Positions 32,405 through 39,257 of a stretch of DNA of 64,000 nucleotides are shown piece after piece (position 1 is the stretch's first letter; each line of letters opens with the position of its first letter). Both the position numbers and the translations under genes were made by a program. The notes under the pieces were generated by a model. The model saw only the letters and a list, made by a program, of their open reading frames with translations. It had not been told where the DNA came from and ran no database searches. The stretch comes from Fictibacillus nanhaiensis (GTDB taxonomy: Bacteria > Bacillota > Bacilli > Bacillales > Fictibacillaceae): contig JAFHKR010000039.1 of the NCBI GenBank assembly GCA_017052515.1, positions 1,054,001-1,118,000 of the forward strand, in the 5' to 3' direction.

Positions 32405-32818
32405 ATGAACGGAGAAAGTGAAATACATGTTGTGGTAAAAGGATTAATTATGCACCAAGATCAATTTTTGATTGTTAAACGTTCGGATGAAGATGAAATT
32501 GGAGCAGGTACTTGGGAATGTCCTGGTGGAAAAATAGAGTTTGAAGAGGAGATCATACAGGCATTAATTCGCGAAATAAATGAAGAAACAGGACTTGTCA
32601 TTTCAGTGGATCACATTCTTTATGCAACAACCTTTTTTACAGACCCCACTCGAAAAGTCGTTTTACTAACCTATTTATGTCAAGCTGACACTTACGAAGT
32701 TCAGCTATCAGAAGAACATTCAGCCTATAAGTGGGTAACACAAGAAGAATTAAAATTACATCTTCCACAAACCATCATTGAAAACTTATACAAAGCAAAA
32801 GAGTGGTCTATAAGATAA
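32405..32818 (+). CDS. NUDIX hydrolase
   Basis: A 137-residue NUDIX pyrophosphohydrolase. The Nudix box is complete: GGKIEFEEEIIQALIREINE ending in ETGL (residues about 41-64). The protein opens with VVVKGLIMHQDQFLIVKRSD and has the typical ETHSAYKWVT-like EEHSAYKWVTQEEL near the end. Substrate is a nucleoside diphosphate derivative, not resolvable. ATG preceded by GGAGAG at 5 nt. Followed by a terminator. Confidence 0.9.
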   Translation: MNGESEIHVVVKGLIMHQDQFLIVKRSDEDEIGAGTWECPGGKIEFEEEIIQALIREINEETGLVISVDHILYATTFFTDPTRKVVLLTYLCQADTYEVQLSEEHSAYKWVTQEELKLHLPQTIIENLYKAKEWSIR

Positions 32819-32825
32819 AATTGAA

Positions 32826-32862
32826 AAAGGAAGACCACATAAAAAACATGGTCTTCCTTTTA
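32826..32862. terminator. Bidirectional terminator after NUDIX gene
   Basis: AAAGGAAGACCA pairs with TGGTCTTCCTTT with an 11-nt loop, followed by T on the plus strand and preceded by A on the other side; it also serves the convergent hydrolase gene. Confidence 0.85.
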
Positions 32863-33774
32863 CTAAGACTGTAGATACTCTATGACAACTTGCTTAAACT
32901 TCTCTGATTCCTCGTAATGAGGAGTGTGACCACTTTCTGCAAAGATAAAGATTTCTCCGTTAATAGCATATCGCTCGAACACCTCAAAATGTTTTTCACA
33001 CGTACAAGCATCATATTTTCCAACGAGTAATAACATTGGATTTTTCACAAATTGAATCTCATTCAGCAAAGAATCAAATATCTTGCCTTCTTCTCTTAAT
33101 AAGTTGTAGTGGCGCTCTGAACGGTCATAAAATTCGTCCCAATCTTCTTTAGAATAAAATGAATAATAATCAGTTGGGTTATTATGATTATGTCGATAGA
33201 TCTCCATACGATTTTCACCTAACTCATCACTCAACTTCATATATTCTTCTGTTAATTCACGAATGGTATGATCTCCCTCAGCGAGCAGTAATCCTTTTTC
33301 GTATCCTACATGTTTCCCATACTTCTTAAGTAAATGAGCAGTCTTTCTAATAAGACTTCGAGATGTTAGCTCAAAATCAAAGGTAGGTCCTTCAAAAATG
33401 ACTTTCTCTATAGAATCGGGATGCTTCCTAACATAAGCTAGAGCTAAAAAGCCCCCAAAGGAATGACCGATCAATGACCACTTTTTTATATGTAAGTATT
33501 CACGGAGAGTTTCACAGTCACTAATCAAATCTTGAAATCCAAAAGGTTCGTCCTTTTCTATGTTTTCAGAACGGCACACTCCCCTTTGGTCTATTAAAAT
33601 AAGATTGAAGTGCTTCCCTAATCTTTCAGCTTGATGGAAGGAAAAATCATGACACCCTTCCCCAGGACCACCATGAAGATAAAGGATGGCTGGTTTATCA
33701 ACATCACCGTAACGTTCTACATATAACTTTTTGCCTCTAATTTCAATTTCTTGACCGTTAAGTTGCTGAATCAT
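32863..33774 (-). CDS. Alpha/beta hydrolase, prolyl-aminopeptidase-like
   Basis: A 303-residue alpha/beta-hydrolase. The oxyanion region is LYLHGGPGEGCHDFSF, the nucleophile elbow GHSFGGFLALAY (serine in GxSxG), the acidic residue lies in LLVGKYDACTC and the catalytic histidine in ESGHTPHYE. HGGPG is typical of the proline iminopeptidase (S33) family; actual substrate may be a peptide or ester. No signal peptide. It is the last gene before the GNAT-pentapeptide gene in the same direction with 34 bp spacing. Confidence 0.85.
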   Translation of the reverse strand: MIQQLNGQEIEIRGKKLYVERYGDVDKPAILYLHGGPGEGCHDFSFHQAERLGKHFNLILIDQRGVCRSENIEKDEPFGFQDLISDCETLREYLHIKKWSLIGHSFGGFLALAYVRKHPDSIEKVIFEGPTFDFELTSRSLIRKTAHLLKKYGKHVGYEKGLLLAEGDHTIRELTEEYMKLSDELGENRMEIYRHNHNNPTDYYSFYSKEDWDEFYDRSERHYNLLREEGKIFDSLLNEIQFVKNPMLLLVGKYDACTCEKHFEVFERYAINGEIFIFAESGHTPHYEESEKFKQVVIEYLQS

Positions 33775-33808
33775 TTGTTCATCTCCTATCGTCTTTTAAA
33801 GAAGGGTC

Positions 33809-34735
33809 TTAGTTTTTACTAGTTTGATAGTATAATTGAAGCAATTCTTCAACAGGAATGTTATCAATTTTCATACCACTAATTTCACTTTTTTCAATCT
33901 CAACATTTTTGAGGTCACAATTTATTAGTTTTGAACCAGTAAGATCGCACCTATTAAATACAAGAGGTTTCGCTATGTCACCCAGATTCGTATCTGTAAA
34001 TTGCACACCACTTAACGTTACATAAATGAATTCACTATCTGATAAATTCAAATCGGCAAACATCGTTTTCCTATAGTTAATATTTTGAAACTTAGAATGA
34101 CTTAAATTGCAATTGCTCATATGTATATGACTTACATTACTATTACTCACCGAACTGCCTTCCATCGTAACTTGGTAATATTCAGAGTGACTTAAATCAG
34201 AGCCTTCAAATTGCTGATAAGATAAATTTTGATTCGTCAACAAACTATCATGTTGCAACGATTGCTTAATATTTTTTACAAAACAATACTCTTCTTCACC
34301 TTCAAAGGTCACAACATAACCCAACTTTTTATAAAAGTGATGGTTATTAAGCTGTCTGCTCGACGTCTCAAGATCCCAAGCTCTTACAAATGGAAATTCT
34401 TTTTCTATCAAAATGATAACTGTAGATCCAATCCCGTTACCTTGATGTTCTGGATCAATAAAAATCCGATCAATCCTGCCGTATGACTTTCCTGAGATTG
34501 TGGCTATGATTCCTCCAACAAGTAGACCATCGTACATTACTTTAAAATATTCTAACTCTCTAATCATATATTTGGTCATTTCAATGGATGTGTATCCAGG
34601 CGGCTGGATATTGTAATCAATGATGTCTCGATTCGAAAGCCACTTTTCCGCTTCGTAATCAAAGGTTTTCTTCATAATGGCTGTTAATTGTTCTGCATCG
34701 TTAACTGTTGCTTTTTCAAGTGTAGTCTGTAACAT
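33809..34735 (-). CDS. GNAT acetyltransferase fused to pentapeptide repeats
   Basis: A 308-residue fusion. Residues 1-155 form a GNAT domain with IDRIFIDPEHQGNGIGSTVI (acetyl-CoA pyrophosphate loop) and NHHFYKKLGYVVTFEGE (C-terminal strand). Residues about 165-290 are pentapeptide repeats of the A(D/N)LxX type, e.g. FEGSDLSHSEYYQVTMEGSS, FADLNLSDSEFIYVTLSG and FNRCDLTGSKLINCDLKN, which fold as a right-handed quadrilateral beta-helix. The repeat half resembles McbG/Qnr-like or YjcF-like DNA-mimic proteins in fold only. Substrate unknown. The ATG follows AAGGAGA. Fusions of these two domains are not a common pair I can name. Confidence 0.85.
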   Translation of the reverse strand: MLQTTLEKATVNDAEQLTAIMKKTFDYEAEKWLSNRDIIDYNIQPPGYTSIEMTKYMIRELEYFKVMYDGLLVGGIIATISGKSYGRIDRIFIDPEHQGNGIGSTVIILIEKEFPFVRAWDLETSSRQLNNHHFYKKLGYVVTFEGEEEYCFVKNIKQSLQHDSLLTNQNLSYQQFEGSDLSHSEYYQVTMEGSSVSNSNVSHIHMSNCNLSHSKFQNINYRKTMFADLNLSDSEFIYVTLSGVQFTDTNLGDIAKPLVFNRCDLTGSKLINCDLKNVEIEKSEISGMKIDNIPVEELLQLYYQTSKN

Positions 34736-34768
34736 GTAAGCGTTCTCCTTTTTATATAAAACAGTGTG

Positions 34769-34963
34769 CTATTTCTTGAAAGACAGTCCTCTTTCTTGCA
34801 GTGCTGCTAGAAGCTGTCCCATTGCTTTCGGACCTATTCCGTGTAATTTCTTAAGATCTGATTCCCTCCAATCTGTTAGTTGCTCGATTGAAGATATGCC
34901 TGCAGATGTCAAAGCTCTTTCAGCGGGTTTTCCTAATCTAGTGGGGAGACTTGTATTTTGCAT
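34769..34963 (-). CDS. Small helix-hairpin-helix DNA-binding-like protein
   Basis: A 64-residue protein consisting almost only of an HhH module: LGKPAERALTSAGISSIEQL then LKKLHGIGPKAMGQLLAALQ. The motif GIGPKA is the classic hairpin turn. It is similar in layout to RNA polymerase alpha C-terminal domain HhH or to RuvA-like single modules. It probably binds DNA non-specifically in the cytoplasm; role unknown. No partner gene adjacent apart from the GNAT fusion 34 bp downstream. Confidence 0.75.
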   Translation of the reverse strand: MQNTSLPTRLGKPAERALTSAGISSIEQLTDWRESDLKKLHGIGPKAMGQLLAALQERGLSFKK

Positions 34964-34998
34964 ACTTTCACCTCTTTACGAAAATAAATATCTGGTAT

Positions 34999-35346
34999 TC
35001 AGATTATTGTTTTTATGAACTTCATAGCTACCTCTTGAAGCAAAATACATACTAACCAACCGCTTATACCTAATCCTAAGCAGGTGATTAATGAGAAGGA
35101 GTGCTTTAAAGAAATATAAACAATCACTAATAGAACGGCAGTTGCCGGAAATCCCCATAAAACGCCAAGAGCAAATTTACTTAACGTTTTAGTTGGCTCT
35201 CCTTGCACATAAAGCCAGATAATGCTTAATAAACTTACAAGTGGAAGAGCAGCCACGATTCCGCCAAAGCTAGGAAATCTTTTAGCAATTTCGGTAACAG
35301 CTGCAATAACTCCTGCAGATATTAGAATTTTCATAATTACATACAT
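34999..35346 (-). CDS. DUF3147 family membrane protein
   Basis: A 115-residue membrane protein with four predicted helices; the opening ILISAGVIAAVTEIAKRFPS, PSFGGIVAALPLVSLLSIIW and a GVLWGFPATAVLLVIVYISL stretch match DUF3147. Function unknown. Its start overlaps the MarR stop by 10 nt, so the two are translated together and the MarR protein probably autoregulates both. The first ATG (35346) is used; an ATG four codons later is also possible. Confidence 0.78.
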   Translation of the reverse strand: MYVIMKILISAGVIAAVTEIAKRFPSFGGIVAALPLVSLLSIIWLYVQGEPTKTLSKFALGVLWGFPATAVLLVIVYISLKHSFSLITCLGLGISGWLVCILLQEVAMKFIKTII

Positions 35347-35750
35347 GATTTCGATCGCTCACTTAGCAGTTTAAAGGCATTCGTGATTAACTCTATTTCA
35401 ACTTCGTCCATCTTACTAAAAACACGATTCAACTTTTCTTCATCTAGACTCGTATTCTCATGCAGTACCGTTTTCCCAATATCCGTTAACTGAAGAATAA
35501 CTTTTCGTTCATCCTCCAGATCGCGTTTCTTTTCTATGTAATTTTTATGAATCATTCGCTTAACATGTTCAGAAGCAGTATTGTGAGAGATTTTGAGGTA
35601 AGTTGCTACATCATTCACAACTACCCTATCTTTCTTTTCAATTAATTGTAGTATTCGTACCACTTGATGAGTAATTTTCTCTCCGTGTGGATAGTGCAAG
35701 TGAAAATAGATGTCTGTCCAATATTGGTTTAACTTTGACGAATTAAGCAT
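35337..35750 (-). CDS. MarR family transcriptional regulator
   Basis: A 137-residue winged-helix regulator. The HTH is VVVNDVATYLKISHNTASEH followed by VKRMIHKNYIEKKRDLEDER and the wing VILQLTDIGK. The ATG at 35750 has GAGGTG 7 nt upstream; a three-codon longer start lies inside that site. It forms a translationally coupled pair with a DUF3147 membrane protein. Ligand unknown. Confidence 0.85.
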   Translation of the reverse strand: MLNSSKLNQYWTDIYFHLHYPHGEKITHQVVRILQLIEKKDRVVVNDVATYLKISHNTASEHVKRMIHKNYIEKKRDLEDERKVILQLTDIGKTVLHENTSLDEEKLNRVFSKMDEVEIELITNAFKLLSERSKSCM

Positions 35751-35814
35751 AATAAACACCTCTTTTTTATCGTTAATTAAGATTATATCTTATTATACGA
35801 TATAAAAGAAAGAC

Positions 35815-36060
35815 TTATATTACCCCGATAAAAGATAACACTCCAAAAATAAAGATAAGAAAGAACAAACCGATACCACTAAAAGCAGTAGTTCTCCAAA
35901 ATCCTTTTGTACTAATTAAAGCTGTAAAAAACGCTAATACAACCCCAATTAGTAGAATGATAAACCCAGTTTCACTTAAATGATTTTCAATAATGAATTG
36001 CAAAATAAGTAAAGTGGATAAAAGTATTAATAGTGATACGATGCCCATATGTTTTCTCAT
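35815..36060 (-). CDS. Small membrane protein, 81 residues
   Basis: Three hydrophobic segments (residues about 6-24, 30-49 and 57-80) with little else; no family recognised. GGAAGG lies 8 nt before the ATG. Alone on its strand between the MarR gene and another small membrane protein. The 36061-36204 gap shows nothing I can assign. Confidence 0.5.
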   Translation of the reverse strand: MRKHMGIVSLLILLSTLLILQFIIENHLSETGFIILLIGVVLAFFTALISTKGFWRTTAFSGIGLFFLIFIFGVLSFIGVI

Positions 36061-36204
36061 TTCAAGTCGCCTTCCGGATCTTCTCTATTTTTCAGCTTTT
36101 GCCATTATTACTAAATATGGATTTCTTTCATTACCCAATTTAATGGACTATAAATCCTTTTCACCTTAAAAAGTTACTCTTTTCACCTTCCTTGTTATAT
36201 GCCT

Positions 36205-36462
36205 TTAAGCTTGCTCAATTCTTCTTAAATACTTTGTGAAATAAGCCCCTAACAGTAACAATACAACCGAACTTCCCCAGCTCCATATCCCAAGGAAATC
36301 AAACCAGTAGGCTAAAAGATTCACTACCGCGATCAAGAAAAAACAGATTGATGTTAATGCTGTCCTCAGACCTGTTATTCCTTGAATCCGCCTTTGACGA
36401 ATGACATATGTAATAGAGAAAATCAACGTAACGAGGACTAAAATCGATAAAATGGATTCCAT
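36205..36462 (-). CDS. Small membrane protein, 85 residues
   Basis: Three predicted membrane helices (residues about 2-19, 33-53, 58-75), with a basic loop RQRRIQGITGLRTA in between and a polar end KYLRRIEQA. A perfect AGGAGGG ribosome site precedes the ATG, which supports real translation. No family recognised. Confidence 0.55.
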   Translation of the reverse strand: MESILSILVLVTLIFSITYVIRQRRIQGITGLRTALTSICFFLIAVVNLLAYWFDFLGIWSWGSSVVLLLLGAYFTKYLRRIEQA

Positions 36463-36590
36463 CTTACTTCCCTCCTATTTGGTTTCTACTTGATAATACG
36501 ATTCATATTTCTGATCAGTTTCATTTTTTTCCAGTTTTAACGAGTGTATACAAATTGACATATCGAGAAAAACCGATTAGTGTATAAATC

Positions 36591-36908
36591 ATGAACAATC
36601 CTATCGATGTATTTAAGGCGCTTTCCAACGACATTCGCCTCGATATTCTGAAATGGCTCAAAGATCCACAGCAACACTTTGATAAACCTACTGCTCATCT
36701 ATCTAAAACGATTAATGAGAAAGGCGGTATCTGTGTGGGAGATATACAGGAAAAAGCGAATCTTTCGCAATCTACTGTATCCCAATATTTATCGATGATG
36801 CAGAAAGCAGGTTTGCTTGAATCAGAGCGTCATGGCAAATGGACGTACTATCGGAGAAACGAAAGAAACATTCAACAGTTAGCTACCTATCTGAAAGAAG
36901 AATTATAG
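36591..36908 (+). CDS. ArsR/SmtB family transcriptional regulator
   Basis: A 105-residue winged-helix repressor: VFKALSNDIRLDILKWLKDP, then GDIQEKANLSQSTVSQYLSM and MQKAGLLESERHGKWTYYRR. No metal-binding CxC motif is visible in the recognition helix, so the signal may not be a metal. There is no ribosome site before the ATG. TTGACA (36555-36560) with a 17-nt spacer to TAGTGT places transcription start at or near the ATG, suggesting a leaderless message. A direct repeat AGTGTATA (36543 and 36579) flanks the -35 and could be its own operator. It precedes two DMT half-transporter genes. Confidence 0.86.
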   Translation: MNNPIDVFKALSNDIRLDILKWLKDPQQHFDKPTAHLSKTINEKGGICVGDIQEKANLSQSTVSQYLSMMQKAGLLESERHGKWTYYRRNERNIQQLATYLKEEL

Positions 36909-36971
36909 GTTCTTCTTTTTTTGTTTTTATATCGATAATTTTAAATATGTAAATATGAAGGAGTTTTTTTT

Positions 36972-37400
36972 ATGAAGATATGGACTTATCTATTAGCACT
37001 ACTTGCCGGAGTCTCCCTTAGTGTTGAAGGAGCGATCTATGGAGAACTTGGCAAAACGATCGGAAAATTAGAAAGCAGCTTTTACAACTTTTTTGTTGGT
37101 GCCATTATTCTTGGAATCGTCGTTCTGTTCTTAGGTAAAGGCTTTCTCCCTTATACGTTTCAAGCCCCAAAGTGGGAACTTTCTGGTGGTGTCCTAGGTA
37201 CCATCTATCTAACAATCTTAATCATAGCGATACCAATTGTTGGCGTAGGCATTGCAATGATTTCCGTCATCATCGGTCAAATGGCTATGAGCATACTTAT
37301 CGAGCACAAAGGCTGGCTTGGAAGTTCAAAAGCTCGCGTTAACAAAGAAAAACTCATTGCAGTAACGCTCATGACAATCTCACTGCTACTCATTTTTTAG
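36972..37400 (+). CDS. DMT transporter half, DUF606 (YdcZ-like) 1
   Basis: A 142-residue membrane protein of the DMT superfamily DUF606 class, four to five helices: LLALLAGVSLSVEGAIYGEL, FFVGAIILGIVVLFLG and VLGTIYLTILIIAIPIVGVG are typical. Such halves pair to form a transporter. It is preceded by GAAGGAG and followed 18 bp later by a second half gene, so the two likely make a heterodimer under ArsR control. Substrate unknown. Confidence 0.83.
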   Translation: MKIWTYLLALLAGVSLSVEGAIYGELGKTIGKLESSFYNFFVGAIILGIVVLFLGKGFLPYTFQAPKWELSGGVLGTIYLTILIIAIPIVGVGIAMISVIIGQMAMSILIEHKGWLGSSKARVNKEKLIAVTLMTISLLLIF

Positions 37401-37418
37401 GAAGGAAGGGATAACAAC

Positions 37419-37880
37419 ATGCACATATTAATTCTTCTAGGGTCAGTCATAGGCGGTATATTGCTTAGTGCTCAATCTTCTATCAATGGAGCGTTCAGCA
37501 GAAAATCCGGTACGTATGAAGCTGCGTTTTTAACCTTTTTCTCAGGTGCGCTCCTATTAGCCATTCTTATTCTTTTCTTTGGTGAAGGTAACATATTAAA
37601 GGTCTTTGAAGCGCCTAAGTGGCAGCTGGCAGCTGTTTGGTTCGGTGTTGGTTACTTATTTTTAACAGTAGTTGCTGTACCACGCATTGGAGTCATCGCT
37701 ACTAACATTGCAACCGTCATCGGACAGCTTTCTGCTGGTATGGTTATTGATCATTTTGGATTTTTCGGAGGACTATCCGTCCCATTTACTTGGGAGAGAT
37801 TGCTCGCTATATTATTGATGTTAATTGCGCTTCGATATATTTACATCGGTAACAAAAAGCAAAAGGCAGAATTCGAGTGA
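37419..37880 (+). CDS. DMT transporter half, DUF606 (YdcZ-like) 2
   Basis: A 153-residue protein homologous to the preceding gene product (ILILLGSVIGGILLSAQSSI, VWFGVGYLFLTVVAVPRIGV, MLIALRYIYIGNKKQK). It has a GGAAGGGAT ribosome site and about 18 bp from the upstream stop. Together the two form a paired small-multidrug-like transporter unit. Confidence 0.83.
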   Translation: MHILILLGSVIGGILLSAQSSINGAFSRKSGTYEAAFLTFFSGALLLAILILFFGEGNILKVFEAPKWQLAAVWFGVGYLFLTVVAVPRIGVIATNIATVIGQLSAGMVIDHFGFFGGLSVPFTWERLLAILLMLIALRYIYIGNKKQKAEFE

Positions 37881-37903
37881 CCATAAGCTTCGTAAGCGTT
37901 TGT

Positions 37904-37942
37904 ATCACATTTCTATCACATAAACCTCACAGAACGTTCACA
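37904..37942 (+). promoter_or_regulatory. Four phased hexamers, PhoP- or ResD-like binding array
   Basis: ATCACA, ATCACA, CTCACA and TTCACA start at 37904, 37915, 37926 and 37937, an exact 11-nt period with 5-nt gaps. This is the layout of Bacillus subtilis PhoP boxes (TT(A/T/C)ACA-type hexamers) and also resembles ResD sites read on the other strand. It precedes the heme O synthase gene; a possible -10 TATTAT is at 37974-37979. Confidence 0.55.
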
Positions 37943-38060
37943 AAACCGTTGTGTAAAGTGTCTTAACGTGTTCTATTATTTGAACTGGGAATTCATTTAG
38001 TGCTTTAATAGAAGTGGATTTAAGGTTACACTATATGGATAATATAGAGAGAGAATTATT

Positions 38061-38996
38061 GTGAAGATGGTGTCTTATAGTATGGAAAAAACGTTAAAAG
38101 TAGAAAAACAAAAACGCTCAGCAATTCTGTCGCAAACAGTAAAAACGGGAATCATCAAATCTAACCTCGTTCCTATGTTTGCCGGACTTACGCTGGCATT
38201 ATATACGTACGATATTGATCCTGGCACAAAGTTACTCGATGTTTTATTCGCATTGATCGGTACAATTTTAGTAATTGGTGCTGCTGGTACGTTTAATAAT
38301 GTATATGATCGTGATATTGATGCGATCATGGAAAGAACAAAGAATCGACCTACGGTTACAGGTGAGATCGATACGAAATTTGCTATTACACTCGCTAGTA
38401 TAATGGCTATGCTCGGTATAGTCGCTCTTGCGTTCACCACACCGCTTGCGGCACTATTAGGTTTCTTAGGACTTTTCTTTTATGTCGTTCCCTATACCAT
38501 GTTGACGAAACGAAGAACGATCTATAACACTGAGGTAGGTAGTATTTCTGGTGCCATGCCTCCCCTTATCGGTTGGGCAGCAATGACAGGGACGCTTACA
38601 CATCCAGCAATCGCTGCACTGTTCATTATTCAGGTTATCTGGCAGATGCCTCACTTTTATGCCATCGCCATTCGCCGACATGATGAGTATAAGGCAGCTC
38701 GTATACCGATGCTACCTGTTGTAAAAGGGGTAAAAAGAACCTATACACAAACCAACATCTATCTAGTGTTATTGAGTTTAACAAGCTTTTTGTTCCTGCC
38801 ATTAAGCCTAGGCTTAACGTTAGTGGCACTTCTTATGAATGTTGGGTGGCTCGTGTTGAGCATATACGGCTATAAGAAAAACAAGGATTCTGAGAAATGG
38901 GCAAAGCTTCTCTTTATCTATTCTCTAATCCATATGACGATTCTGTTTTCTACCGTCATCGTCTACTCGTTAGTTGGAATTTTTATATTAAATTAG
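38061..38996 (+). CDS. cyoE: Heme O synthase (protoheme IX farnesyltransferase)
   Basis: Integral membrane UbiA-family prenyltransferase that adds a farnesyl group to heme B to make heme O for cytochrome oxidases. The 311-residue protein has the first aspartate motif NNVYDRDIDAIMERTKNRP and the second near MPHFYAIAIRRHDEYKAARI, and about eight to nine helices. The GTG start follows AGAGAGAGA. It is not next to ctaA or the cta oxidase operon, so it corresponds better to the stand-alone CtaO paralogue of Bacillus subtilis than to CtaB. Terminator follows directly. Confidence 0.9.
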   Translation: MKMVSYSMEKTLKVEKQKRSAILSQTVKTGIIKSNLVPMFAGLTLALYTYDIDPGTKLLDVLFALIGTILVIGAAGTFNNVYDRDIDAIMERTKNRPTVTGEIDTKFAITLASIMAMLGIVALAFTTPLAALLGFLGLFFYVVPYTMLTKRRTIYNTEVGSISGAMPPLIGWAAMTGTLTHPAIAALFIIQVIWQMPHFYAIAIRRHDEYKAARIPMLPVVKGVKRTYTQTNIYLVLLSLTSFLFLPLSLGLTLVALLMNVGWLVLSIYGYKKNKDSEKWAKLLFIYSLIHMTILFSTVIVYSLVGIFILN

Positions 38997-39000
38997 AAAA

Positions 39001-39028
39001 AAGGTTCGGGATAATTCCGAACCTTTTT
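39001..39028 (+). terminator. Terminator after heme O synthase gene
   Basis: AAGGTTCGG pairs with CCGAACCTT with a 7-nt loop, followed by Ts, 4 nt past the stop codon. Confidence 0.88.
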
Positions 39029-39083
39029 CTTTAGTATGAGCAATAAGTGCTTGATCAAAGTCACATTCAATCGAGTCGAACGG

Positions 39084-39208
39084 TGTCGAGGATTGTAGAC
39101 TCGTGGATAAACAGCAAAAATTTGTGGATTCAGGATCAAAACTCGTGGATTTAAAGCTTAAATTTGTGGATTCAAGCCTGAAACTCGTGGATTCATCTAT
39201 CCCAACAA
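39084..39208 (+). repeat. 21-nt-period intergenic repeat element, copy 2 (best copy)
   Basis: Begins TGTCGAGGATTGTAGACTCG (39084) and continues as five units with TGGAT at 39104, 39125, 39146, 39167 and 39188, an exact 21-nt period. Unit ends alternate AAATTTG, AAACTCG, AAATTTG, AAACTCG, giving a 42-nt superperiod. The array enters the hairpin at 39211-39247. Start module and units are nearly identical to copy 1, which is on the other strand 34 kb away. Confidence 0.9.
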
Positions 39209-39210
39209 TC

Positions 39211-39247
39211 AAAAAAGCCTGCTCCAAGTCGCTGAGCAGGCTTTTTC
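39211..39247. terminator. Bidirectional terminator closing 21-nt element copy 2
   Basis: AAAAAGCCTGCT pairs with AGCAGGCTTTTT; the loop contains a second small helix. It lies between the element and the convergent MFS gene and has T runs on both strands. Confidence 0.88.
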
Positions 39248-39257
39248 TCTACTATTA

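Noticed and set aside
39084-39208. CRISPR array
   Set aside because: Units are 21 nt with no separate unique spacers, are degenerate, sit after genes next to terminators and no cas genes are present.
38988-39227. Minus-strand ORF of 79 codons with LESTN/KSTSF repeats
   Set aside because: Same artefact over the second repeat element; overlaps the heme O synthase 3' end and a terminator.
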